From an uncultured Desulfovibrio sp. (GTDB lineage Bacteria > Desulfobacterota > Desulfovibrionia > Desulfovibrionales > Desulfovibrionaceae), in contig CAJXYU010000003.1 in the NCBI GenBank assembly GCA_913063155.1, forward strand, positions 434,001 through 498,000: a stretch of 64,000 nucleotides of DNA. The letters run 5' to 3'. Numbering within the stretch: position 1 is the stretch's first letter; the number at the start of each line of letters is the position of its first letter. This document shows, one piece after another, positions 56,950 through 64,000 of the stretch. Position numbers and translations under genes: made by a program. Under the pieces are notes generated by a model. That model made no database searches, was not told the DNA's origin, and worked only from the letters and a program-made list of their open reading frames with translations.

Positions 56950-57402
56950 ATGAAATTACGGCTGATGATTGTTTTGGCCTTTGCCGTGCTGGTGCTGTCC
57001 GCATGCGGAAAAATGGATGTTGTCCACAAACCGGCAGTGGGAATAGAAGAAGCCCAACGGCTTTACATCATCAAAAACGATTCCACGAAAGAAGGGTTTC
57101 TGCAGGCACTGGAAAGCTGGTGCAAAAAAGAGGGAATCCGCTACAGCGTTCTTCCCTCCACTGCGAATGTCCAAGACCACGCATGGACCTTGACGTACTA
57201 TGGCCGCTGGTCCTGGGACCTGGCCATTTTCCTGTCGGATGCGGAGATCACCGCTTTCCACAACGGCAAGATCGTCGGACGCGAGAAGCTGGTCGTCGGA
57301 CAGTGGGACAAACACAAATTCGAAAAGGGTGAAAAGAGAATCCACAAGCTGATGGACATGCTCTACAACCGGGCCACCCACTATTACACTTCGGAAAAGT
57401 AA
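56950..57402 (+). CDS. Lipoprotein, Sbal_3080-like
   Basis: This 150-residue lipoprotein has a lipobox LVLSAC (Cys19) and a small alpha/beta body with WTLTYYGRWSWDLAIFLSDAEI as the most recognisable part. It matches my recollection of the Sbal_3080 lipoprotein family, which has no known function. It is convergent with cbiD, only 13 bases away. Confidence 0.65.
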   Translation: MKLRLMIVLAFAVLVLSACGKMDVVHKPAVGIEEAQRLYIIKNDSTKEGFLQALESWCKKEGIRYSVLPSTANVQDHAWTLTYYGRWSWDLAIFLSDAEITAFHNGKIVGREKLVVGQWDKHKFEKGEKRIHKLMDMLYNRATHYYTSEK

Positions 57403-57415
57403 CTCCCTTCCGGCA

Positions 57416-58501
57416 TTATTCAGTCAACACGGACGAATCGAAATCGAACACGACGTAGTCGACTGCGATATCCCGGCCTGCAAAGTCCCTGGCGGCTGCG
57501 CAGGCCTTTTCCTTGAGCAACGCCAGAAGACGGGACAGCACGCTGCTGTCCTTGAGCATTTCCTGTACCTGACGGGCCGTGTTGGCCCTGCGGATGGTAT
57601 CCAGCATGGAATCGGGCGCTCCGGCCTCCGAGCAAAGTTCCGCCAGCAGGTCGAAATCCACGGGATGGGTATTGGCGTGGGTGTACGGCAAGCCCTGGGC
57701 GTGCTTGACCAGCTTGCCGAAAAAGAGCGACCAGGTCACACGATTGAAGCCTTGGGCTGCTGCGGCCTGCATGGAATACTCAAAAAAGTCGGCTGCCTGC
57801 ACCGCCGCCAGGGCTGATACGTCCGGATGCAGTTCCAAATAGTATTTTTCGCTGCGCCTGCCCGTGGTGAAGATCACATGGTCGATGTTCTGGGCGCCGG
57901 CCACATCCAGGGCCTCGGAGATCGACGCGGTCCAGGAGTCGTGGGAGTATGGTTTGACGATCCCGTGCGTGCCCAATATGGAAATGCCACCCACGATGCC
58001 CAGCTTGGGATTCATGGTTTTGCGAGCGAGGATGTCCCCCTGAGGCACTTCCACCAGCACGGAAATGGAGCCGGCGTCCATGCCCTCGGCCGCCTCCAGC
58101 ACCGCCGCTTGGATCTGCCCGCGCGGAGTCGGATTGATGGCAGCTTCCCCCACATCCACGGGCAGGCCGGGTAAAGTCACCCGCCCCACGCCCAAACCAC
58201 CGTCCACCAACACCTTGGTGGGCCCTTCCATATCGTGAAGGCTGACCACGGCCTGGATCTCGGTCCCATGGGTGGCGTCCGGGTCGTCGCCGCCGTCCTT
58301 GAGGACCGTGACCCGCACCAGCGGTTCTTCCTCTTCATAGCGCTCGATGGGAATGGACAGCCGGTTGCCGTCGGGCAACGGCGTCTCCACTGTGCCCAAC
58401 TCCTTGCCGGTGAACAGGAAATGGGCTCCAGCCTTGGCTGCGGCCGCGGCGCAGGTGCCGGTGGTGTATCCGGTGCGAAGTATCTTGTTGTTTCTGTGCA
58501 T
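57416..58501 (-). CDS. cbiD: Cobalt-precorrin-5B (C1)-methyltransferase
   Basis: This 361-residue CbiD of the anaerobic cobalamin pathway methylates C1 of cobalt-precorrin-5B. LRTGYTTGTCAAAAAKA at the N-terminus and GGISILGTHGIVKPYSHDSW are diagnostic. Its start overlaps the preceding SDR gene. With cbiET at 61303-62544 it forms a split cobalamin cluster. Confidence 0.95.
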   Translation of the reverse strand: MHRNNKILRTGYTTGTCAAAAAKAGAHFLFTGKELGTVETPLPDGNRLSIPIERYEEEEPLVRVTVLKDGGDDPDATHGTEIQAVVSLHDMEGPTKVLVDGGLGVGRVTLPGLPVDVGEAAINPTPRGQIQAAVLEAAEGMDAGSISVLVEVPQGDILARKTMNPKLGIVGGISILGTHGIVKPYSHDSWTASISEALDVAGAQNIDHVIFTTGRRSEKYYLELHPDVSALAAVQAADFFEYSMQAAAAQGFNRVTWSLFFGKLVKHAQGLPYTHANTHPVDFDLLAELCSEAGAPDSMLDTIRRANTARQVQEMLKDSSVLSRLLALLKEKACAAARDFAGRDIAVDYVVFDFDSSVLTE

Positions 58502-60009
58502 TATTGGGAGTTCACTTTTCTTGGCGCTTCATACAGATGCATGCCCGCGGCCTGGGTGATATTTTCGATCATGTTGCTGAACATGACCATGTGCAATGGG
58601 TACAGCCCGTACCAATAAGCGATGCCCGGCAGCCCGCGCGGCATGAAGCTGGCGGTCATCTTCATCTCGACAACGTTTTCCCAATGCGGAGTGAGGCGGA
58701 ATTCCAGCAACGCCTCCCCCGGCAACCGCATTTCGGCCCGTAACAGGAGACGGCGTTCCTCCTGAACATCCACCACCCGCCAGAAATCCAGTGCATCCCC
58801 TATCCGGGCCCTTTCCTGGTCGCGGCGGCCGCGCTTCAGGCCGGGTCCGGCCAGCAGGCTGTCCAGCCAGCCCCGCAGCCGCCAAAGCGGATCACCGTAA
58901 TACCAGCCATGCTCGCCGCCGATGCGCTCGATAATCTTCCAAACCTCGGCGATGTCGCCCTGCAGCCGGGCCGCAAAACTGATCCGCTTTTCGGCGCCGC
59001 CCGCATAGGACGCGTCTTCCCTGGCCGCCCATTCCGGGATACAGGCGTCTCCCACATCAAAACAATGAGAATCGAGAGCCATGCGCTCGGTACGTTGCAG
59101 GGCCCTGCGGATGGCCACCCGGCAGGAAACCATTTCCTGGGGTATCATGTCCCGAATGCGATTGTCGCGACAGATGACCTCGTTGCGCAGCCCCTCCACC
59201 AGCGGCCGCACCAGCCCCATGGGTACGGGCGTGGTCAGATTCACCCAGTAGGAGGACAGCCGGGGCGACATGAACGGCATGGGAATGAGCACGGGCTTTC
59301 GGATACCCGCCTCTTCAGCGTAAAGACGGAACAACTCCGCATAGGTGAGCACGTCCGGTCCGCCTATGTCCAGAATCTGCCCTGCGGTCTCCTCATTTTC
59401 CAGGCAACCGACCAAGTACTGGAGTACGTTGCGGATGGCAATGGGCTGGGTCTTTGTATTCACCCACCGAGGGGTGAGCATCACCGGCAGCCGCTCGCAC
59501 AGGTAGCGCAGGATCTCGAAGGACGCGCTGCCAGACCCCAGAATCATGGCCGCACGAAGCGTGGTGCACTGCGCCTGGCCCAAAGCCAGGATGCGGCCCA
59601 CTTCGGCGCGGGACTTGAGGTGCTTGCTGAGCGGCATGTCCTCCAGGTCCTCGCCCAAACCGCTGAGGTAGATGATGCGCTTCAAACCCGCCGCGTTTCC
59701 GGCTTCCACCATATTGCAGGCGGCCGCTCGATCCAGATCGGAAAAATCGCCGATGCCCTTGGTCATGGAATGAACCAGATAGTAGGCCGTATCGCACCCC
59801 ATGACCGCCTTGGCCAATTCCGAAAACCTGAAGGCGTCGGCCACCACGGGTTCAAGGTTGGGATGGTCGCCCCAGGGTCGGGCCCGGATCTTCTCGATGG
59901 AACGGCCCGCAGCCCGCACCCGACAGCCGCTTTCCAGCAGCAACGGCACGAGCCTGCCGCCAACATAGCCGGTGGATCCCAGTACGAGAACCCGTCCCAT
60001 CTCACCCAT
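58501..60009 (-). CDS. NAD(P)-binding SDR with DUF2867 domain
   Basis: This 502-residue protein combines an atypical short-chain dehydrogenase (NmrA-like; VLVLGSTGYVGGRLVPLLLE, YYLVHSMTKGIGDF) with a C-terminal DUF2867 domain (about 330-490, SRPBCC-like). The function is unknown; members are sometimes linked to lipid or quinone metabolism. The start at 60009 sits four bases after AGGAGG; GTG 60012 abuts it. It overlaps cbiD by one base. Confidence 0.85.
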   Translation of the reverse strand: MGEMGRVLVLGSTGYVGGRLVPLLLESGCRVRAAGRSIEKIRARPWGDHPNLEPVVADAFRFSELAKAVMGCDTAYYLVHSMTKGIGDFSDLDRAAACNMVEAGNAAGLKRIIYLSGLGEDLEDMPLSKHLKSRAEVGRILALGQAQCTTLRAAMILGSGSASFEILRYLCERLPVMLTPRWVNTKTQPIAIRNVLQYLVGCLENEETAGQILDIGGPDVLTYAELFRLYAEEAGIRKPVLIPMPFMSPRLSSYWVNLTTPVPMGLVRPLVEGLRNEVICRDNRIRDMIPQEMVSCRVAIRRALQRTERMALDSHCFDVGDACIPEWAAREDASYAGGAEKRISFAARLQGDIAEVWKIIERIGGEHGWYYGDPLWRLRGWLDSLLAGPGLKRGRRDQERARIGDALDFWRVVDVQEERRLLLRAEMRLPGEALLEFRLTPHWENVVEMKMTASFMPRGLPGIAYWYGLYPLHMVMFSNMIENITQAAGMHLYEAPRKVNSQ

Positions 60010-60018
60010 CACGGCCTC

Positions 60019-60261
60019 CTAGTAAACGTCTTTTTCCCACCCCAACGACTTCAGGCAACGCTCATAAACGTCTTGACGCATAGCCTCATTCTCCGGGTTG
60101 TCCGCAAAGGTCTCATTCACTTCCTTGAGGCACTGTGCGGAATGCTCTTCGAACACCTCGTCCTCTTCTCTGGGGTCGGCAATGTTGGGGTGCGACCACT
60201 TGGAGGAAAAACACCCGCCCAGGAACACCAGCAGCAACAACATGACAGCGATTCGTTTCAT
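60019..60261 (-). CDS. Small lipoprotein
   Basis: This 80-residue lipoprotein has a clear signal and lipobox LGGC (Cys17). A short acidic mature region with two cysteines (QCLKE and ERCLKSLGW) could form a disulfide. It lies between gpsA and the SDR gene in the same direction. No family is recognised. Confidence 0.7.
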   Translation of the reverse strand: MKRIAVMLLLLVFLGGCFSSKWSHPNIADPREEDEVFEEHSAQCLKEVNETFADNPENEAMRQDVYERCLKSLGWEKDVY

Positions 60262-60273
60262 GACTTCTCTTCT

Positions 60274-61266
60274 CTATTCTTCCTTGAGCTCACGGCCCAT
60301 GAGCTCGATTACAGCATCGCCAGGATCCTTGCCTTCGTAAATGATTTTATAGACCTGTTCGGTGATGGGCAGTTCCACGCCGATCGTCTTCGAAAGCTCA
60401 AACAGGGAGCGGGTGGTCTTGACCCCTTCGGCCACGGCCTGCATCTCGCCCACAATATCGTCGAGCTTCATGCCCTGCCCCAGCTTGAGCCCCACCTGGC
60501 GGTTGCGGGACAGATCGCCCGTACAGGTCAGCACCAGGTCGCCCATGCCGGAAAGCCCCATGAAGGTTTTCACGTCCGCGCCCATGGCGACGCCCAAGCG
60601 GCTCATCTCGGCCAGCCCTCGGGTAATGAGCGCAGCGCGAGCGTTGGTGCCGAACTCCAGGCCGTCGGCTATGCCCGTGGCTATGGCCATGACGTTCTTG
60701 ACCGCTCCCCCGAGTTCCACTCCTCGGTAATCGACGCTGGAATAGACGCGGAAAAAGGAATTGGAAAAGAGTTCGCGCAGTTTTTTTCCCAGTGCCTGGT
60801 CTTCGCAGCCCAAAGACACGGACGTAGGACATTCCCTGCCCACCTCATTGGCGAAGGACGGACCGGAGAGCACCGCATACCGGGGCTTTTTATCTCCCAG
60901 GGCCTCGGTCACCACCTGGGACATGGGGGACAGGCTGCCCAGTTCGATGCCCTTGCTGGCGCAGACGACGACAGGCTCCTGAGGAAAAAGATCCCGGCAA
61001 TTCTCCAGGAAACCGCGCAGGAACTGGCTGGGGACCACCACAAGAAAGACGTCCGCCCCGTCCAAAGCTTCGGACACGTCGCCGGTCATTTCCAGGTCCG
61101 GGCTCAAACCGATGCCCGGCAGGTACTCCCTGTTTTCCCGCAATTCGCGCATGCGGTTCACCAAATCGGAGTTGCGGGCCCAGAGCACGACTTGCCGCCC
61201 GGTCTTGGCCAGCATGTCGGCCAGGGCCGTTCCCCATGCGCCCGCACCAAATACCGCTGTTTTCAT
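60274..61266 (-). CDS. gpsA: Glycerol-3-phosphate dehydrogenase [NAD(P)+]
   Basis: This 330-residue enzyme makes sn-glycerol-3-phosphate, the lipid backbone used with PlsX products. It has the nucleotide motif VFGAGAWGTALADML, catalytic Lys in GAVKNVMAIATG, and ARAALITRGLAEM. The length is standard, and it lies downstream of cbiET. Confidence 0.96.
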   Translation of the reverse strand: MKTAVFGAGAWGTALADMLAKTGRQVVLWARNSDLVNRMRELRENREYLPGIGLSPDLEMTGDVSEALDGADVFLVVVPSQFLRGFLENCRDLFPQEPVVVCASKGIELGSLSPMSQVVTEALGDKKPRYAVLSGPSFANEVGRECPTSVSLGCEDQALGKKLRELFSNSFFRVYSSVDYRGVELGGAVKNVMAIATGIADGLEFGTNARAALITRGLAEMSRLGVAMGADVKTFMGLSGMGDLVLTCTGDLSRNRQVGLKLGQGMKLDDIVGEMQAVAEGVKTTRSLFELSKTIGVELPITEQVYKIIYEGKDPGDAVIELMGRELKEE

Positions 61267-61302
61267 GAGTTCGGTCTCTCCTCAAAGTCAGAGTGAATCG
61301 GG

Positions 61303-62544
61303 TCAGGGCTTTTCCGCCCAAAGAATGAATACCGGATTTTGGGCCTTGAAGCGCAAATCCCCCGCCAGCCTGTCCGCGGAGTTGGCCTGGAACTGGGTGA
61401 CCCCGAAATGCCAGCCCGCCTTCTCGAAAGAGGTTCGGGCAAGAAGCAGGGTCTCCAGCAGGATGCAATGAATGACCATACGACCGCCCGGTTTCAGGCG
61501 TTCGCAGGCAAGATCCAGCAGATCGTTTTGCAGGTTGGATTCACCCCCCAACCCGCCACCGATGAAAATACGGTCCGGGTCGGGCAGATCGCCCAGGCAG
61601 TCGGGCATCTGTCCGTGCACCACCTCCACCATCCAGGCGCCGGTACGCCGCTGGTTCTCGCGAATCATGGCTGCACGGGTCTTGTTGCGCTCCACCGCGT
61701 AGACATTGCCGGCCCGGGCCAGATGCGAGGCCTCGATGGCCACCGCGCCGCTTCCCGCGCCCAGATCCCAAACCACGGACTCCTGCTCCACGGCCAGCAG
61801 GGAAAGCCCTGCCGCGCGCACGGGCAGCTTGGTGATCAGTCCGCGCTGATGCAGATAATAATGATCGGGGATACCCAGATGCAAAGTCAATTCCGGCGGG
61901 TATTCCCGCTCCAGGAAAATGATGTTCAGCGGTGAAAACTCCATGCCCCAGGTTTCCTGCAACCCGAGTTGGCGCACCCTTTCTTCGGGTGTTCCCAGGT
62001 TTTCCAGCACGGTCATGGTAAAGCCGTCGGCCCCGCGTTGCAGCATGGCCTTGGCCACCTCGACCGGACCGTTGACCTCGTCCGTGAACACGGCGATGGT
62101 CTCGGAGTGCACCAGAGCAGAATAAAGCGGCGTGAAGTCGTCGCGGCCGTGCAGGGAGACGAAGGCCGTTTTTTCCCAAGGCACTCCCAACCGCGCCGCC
62201 GCCAGTTGCACCGTGCTCAATGAAGGCAGCACCAGAATGTTTTCCCGACCGAATTCGCGGGAAAGCCTGTGTCCGATGCCGAAAAAGAGCGGGTCGCCAT
62301 CGGCCAGCACCACCACGCGCTTGCCGCTGGCGGCCACGGACCGAATGGTCTCCATGATGCCGTCCAGAGGGGAGGAGATGACCAGCCGTTCGGCGGCGGG
62401 GCAGAACTCGGTCGGACATGCGTCCAAAAGGCGACGTCCACCAACTGCGAGGGCCGCCCCTTGCAACAGGGATCGGGCTTCGCTGTCCAGGTCCAGGCTC
62501 CCGGGCCGCATCCCAAGGATATATATGGGTTCCGTGAAAGGCAT
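61303..62544 (-). CDS. cbiET: Bifunctional cobalt-precorrin-7 methyltransferase / precorrin-8 decarboxylating methyltransferase (CbiET)
   Basis: This 413-residue fusion has CbiE (about 1-205; ILGMRPGSLDLDSEARSLL and VLADGDPLFFGIGHRL) and CbiT (about 215-413; VVWDLGAGSGAVAIEASHLA). It methylates C5 and C15 of the corrin ring and decarboxylates the C12 side chain. The fused form resembles CobL. With cbiD it shows that the organism makes cobalamin de novo; other cob/cbi genes are outside the window. Confidence 0.94.
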   Translation of the reverse strand: MPFTEPIYILGMRPGSLDLDSEARSLLQGAALAVGGRRLLDACPTEFCPAAERLVISSPLDGIMETIRSVAASGKRVVVLADGDPLFFGIGHRLSREFGRENILVLPSLSTVQLAAARLGVPWEKTAFVSLHGRDDFTPLYSALVHSETIAVFTDEVNGPVEVAKAMLQRGADGFTMTVLENLGTPEERVRQLGLQETWGMEFSPLNIIFLEREYPPELTLHLGIPDHYYLHQRGLITKLPVRAAGLSLLAVEQESVVWDLGAGSGAVAIEASHLARAGNVYAVERNKTRAAMIRENQRRTGAWMVEVVHGQMPDCLGDLPDPDRIFIGGGLGGESNLQNDLLDLACERLKPGGRMVIHCILLETLLLARTSFEKAGWHFGVTQFQANSADRLAGDLRFKAQNPVFILWAEKP

Positions 62545-62661
62545 GGTTTCTCTTGTAACGCGGAAGCGTCTCGGGGGAAAGGGCTTTCAGCGGCAGGGCC
62601 CCGCCGCCCCGAAACGAGGAATTCCTTGCCTTTGACGGCGCGAGCGGTCACATTCAGTGCC

Positions 62662-63954
62662 ATGTCTACCCGGGAACAGGACAAGGGCCTGTGGTCGTGG
62701 ACCTTCTACGACTGGGCCAACTCAGCATTCGCCACACTGGTGCAGACCTTCATCTTCGCCGCCTACTTCACGCGCTCCGTGGCCGCGGACGAGGCCTCGG
62801 GAACGGCGCTGTGGGGCAATATGATGGGCGTGGCCGGATTGTTCATCGGGCTGGGTGGCCCCATCATGGGAGCGGTCGCCGATCGCACCGGGCGCCGAAA
62901 ACCCTGGATTGCAGTATTCTCGGCCCTCTGCATCACGGCCACCGCCATGCTCTGGTTCGTGGAACCGGACGCCTCCTGGATATGGCCCGCCCTGATCCTG
63001 ACCGGCATCGGCACCATCGGCTCCGAATACGCCAACATCTTTTACAACGCCATGTTGCCCGACCTGGCAGAGTCCGACCGCATGGGGCGCTGGTCCGGCT
63101 GGGGCTGGGGCATGGGCTACGCAGGCGGCCTCATCTGCCTGGTGCTGGCCCTCTACGGGTTCGTGGACAAGAACGCCTTCCTGCCCATTCCGCACGGCAA
63201 CGCCATGCACGTGCGGGCCACCATGTTCCTCGCGGCCGGCTGGTATCTGGTCTTCTGCCTGCCCCTGTTCCTGCGCACAAAAGACACCCCGCCCACGGGG
63301 CGGTCGTTCGTCCGGGCCCTGCACGAAGCCACGGCGCAACTGGCCGATTCCCTGCGGCACGTCCGAAACTACAGGAGCATCGCCCTCTTCCTGTTGGCCC
63401 GAATGCTCTACAACGACGGTCTGACCACCATGTTCGCTTTCGGCGGCATCTATGCGGCAGGGACCTTCGGCATGGGGCCGAGCGAAGTGATCGTTTTCGG
63501 CATCGGACTCAACGTCACGGCCGGTCTCGGGGCAGCCGCCTTCGCCTGGCTGGACGACAAGGCCGGACCACGCAAGGTCATCCTCTGGTCCCTGGCGGGG
63601 CTCATCGTTCCCGGCGTGTCCATCCTGCTCGTGGACTCCAAAGTCCTGTTCTGGATTTTCGGCCTGACGCTGGGTATATTCGTAGGCCCGGCGCAGGCCT
63701 CCAGCCGCACCTGGCTGGCGCATACCGCCCCGAAGGAACTGCAGAACCAGATGTTCGGGCTCTTCGCCCTGTCCGGAAAAATCACCAGCTTTGCAGGGCC
63801 GCTGCTGGTCGGTTGGTTGACCTTCATCAGCGGCAGCCAGCGCGTGGGCATGTCGGCGGTCATCGCCCTGTTCGCGGCCGGATTCCTGCTCATGCTCGCC
63901 GTACCACAAGTGACTGCTGTAACAAATCCCCAAGGAGATTCCATACATGGCTGA
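62662..63954 (+). CDS. MFS transporter, UMF1 (Atg22-like) family
   Basis: This 430-residue membrane protein has about twelve helices. The opening WSWTFYDWANSAFATLVQTFIFA and GADRTGRRKPWI-like AVADRTGRRKPWIAVF are typical of the UMF1 family, related to the yeast vacuolar Atg22 amino-acid effluxer. The substrate is unknown. The region before the ATG lacks a clear ribosome binding site. The next gene overlaps it by eight bases. Confidence 0.85.
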   Translation: MSTREQDKGLWSWTFYDWANSAFATLVQTFIFAAYFTRSVAADEASGTALWGNMMGVAGLFIGLGGPIMGAVADRTGRRKPWIAVFSALCITATAMLWFVEPDASWIWPALILTGIGTIGSEYANIFYNAMLPDLAESDRMGRWSGWGWGMGYAGGLICLVLALYGFVDKNAFLPIPHGNAMHVRATMFLAAGWYLVFCLPLFLRTKDTPPTGRSFVRALHEATAQLADSLRHVRNYRSIALFLLARMLYNDGLTTMFAFGGIYAAGTFGMGPSEVIVFGIGLNVTAGLGAAAFAWLDDKAGPRKVILWSLAGLIVPGVSILLVDSKVLFWIFGLTLGIFVGPAQASSRTWLAHTAPKELQNQMFGLFALSGKITSFAGPLLVGWLTFISGSQRVGMSAVIALFAAGFLLMLAVPQVTAVTNPQGDSIHG

Positions 63955-64000
63955 CTTCCATCTCTTTCTGAACGACGAAGAAAAGACCTACCTCAGGGAT
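63947..64000 (+). CDS. Start of an unidentified gene (3' end outside window)
   Basis: Eighteen codons are visible: MADFHLFLNDEEKTYLRD. AAGGAG lies ten bases before the ATG, and the ATG overlaps the transporter stop, so translation is probably coupled. Too little is present to assign a family. Confidence 0.7.
   Translation, partial: MADFHLFLNDEEKTYLRD

Noticed and set aside
58909-61296. Open frame of 795 codons opposite the SDR, lipoprotein and gpsA genes
   Set aside because: It spans three real genes and their gaps, and its sequence is the typical antisense composition.

Overview
The window reads as a chromosomal segment of a Gram-negative, anaerobic, GC-rich deltaproteobacterium, most likely a member of the Desulfovibrionaceae (Desulfovibrio/Pseudodesulfovibrio type). 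The reasons are the gene order rpmB-DUF177-rpmF-plsX-fabH-fabG-acpP-fabF-glyA-comEB-ribD-ribE-ribBA-ribH-nusB-leuS, which I recall from this family, the anaerobic cobalamin genes cbiD and cbiET, a rubrerythrin behind a PerR/Fur-like box, and sigma-54 regulation of a Zra-type metal response. I could not run a database search, so the taxon is an inference.

Layout. 1-740: the tail of a DUF2235 protein and a small FmdB zinc ribbon, converging on one terminator. 817-5795: a ZraP-like periplasmic protein, a DUF4405 membrane protein, a ZraS-like kinase and a ZraR-like sigma-54 activator, all behind a clear -24/-12 promoter with upstream dyads. 5962-9575: an HDOD protein, a NifU-like scaffold, gltX, three copies of a dispersed ~120 bp repeat and, on the minus strand at about 9248-9349, what looks like an unannotated sigma-54-dependent small RNA whose promoter and upstream sites copy those of zraP. 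9576-16796: ribosomal protein and fatty-acid synthesis genes and glyA. 17155-28703: the riboflavin genes with nusB and leuS, interrupted by accessory genes (a solute-binding protein, a methyltransferase with its TetR regulator, a membrane protein, a glycosyltransferase, tag). 28894-33133: an inserted minus-strand pair, an Alg8-like synthase fused to a beta-helix domain and an Alg44-like PilZ/HlyD protein, between leuS and lptE-holA. 33277-43453: lptE, holA, radC, acyP, lon, an unknown/TPR pair, a second FmdB, hemC and small genes. 43558-55211 (mostly minus): dxs, ispA, xseB, two M23 peptidases, xseA, two LysE-type exporters, proS and ispG. 55339-64000: a second solute-binding protein, rubrerythrin, a lipoprotein, a cobalamin/gpsA cluster, an MFS transporter and the start of an unidentified gene.

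Most of the window is housekeeping. The less ordinary parts are the sigma-54 zra locus with its apparent sRNA partner, the synthase/beta-helix fusion with a c-di-GMP-binding partner, the dispersed repeat family, and the methyltransferase/TetR pair with a large palindromic operator. No tRNA, rRNA, CRISPR array, transposase or FMN riboswitch was recognised.
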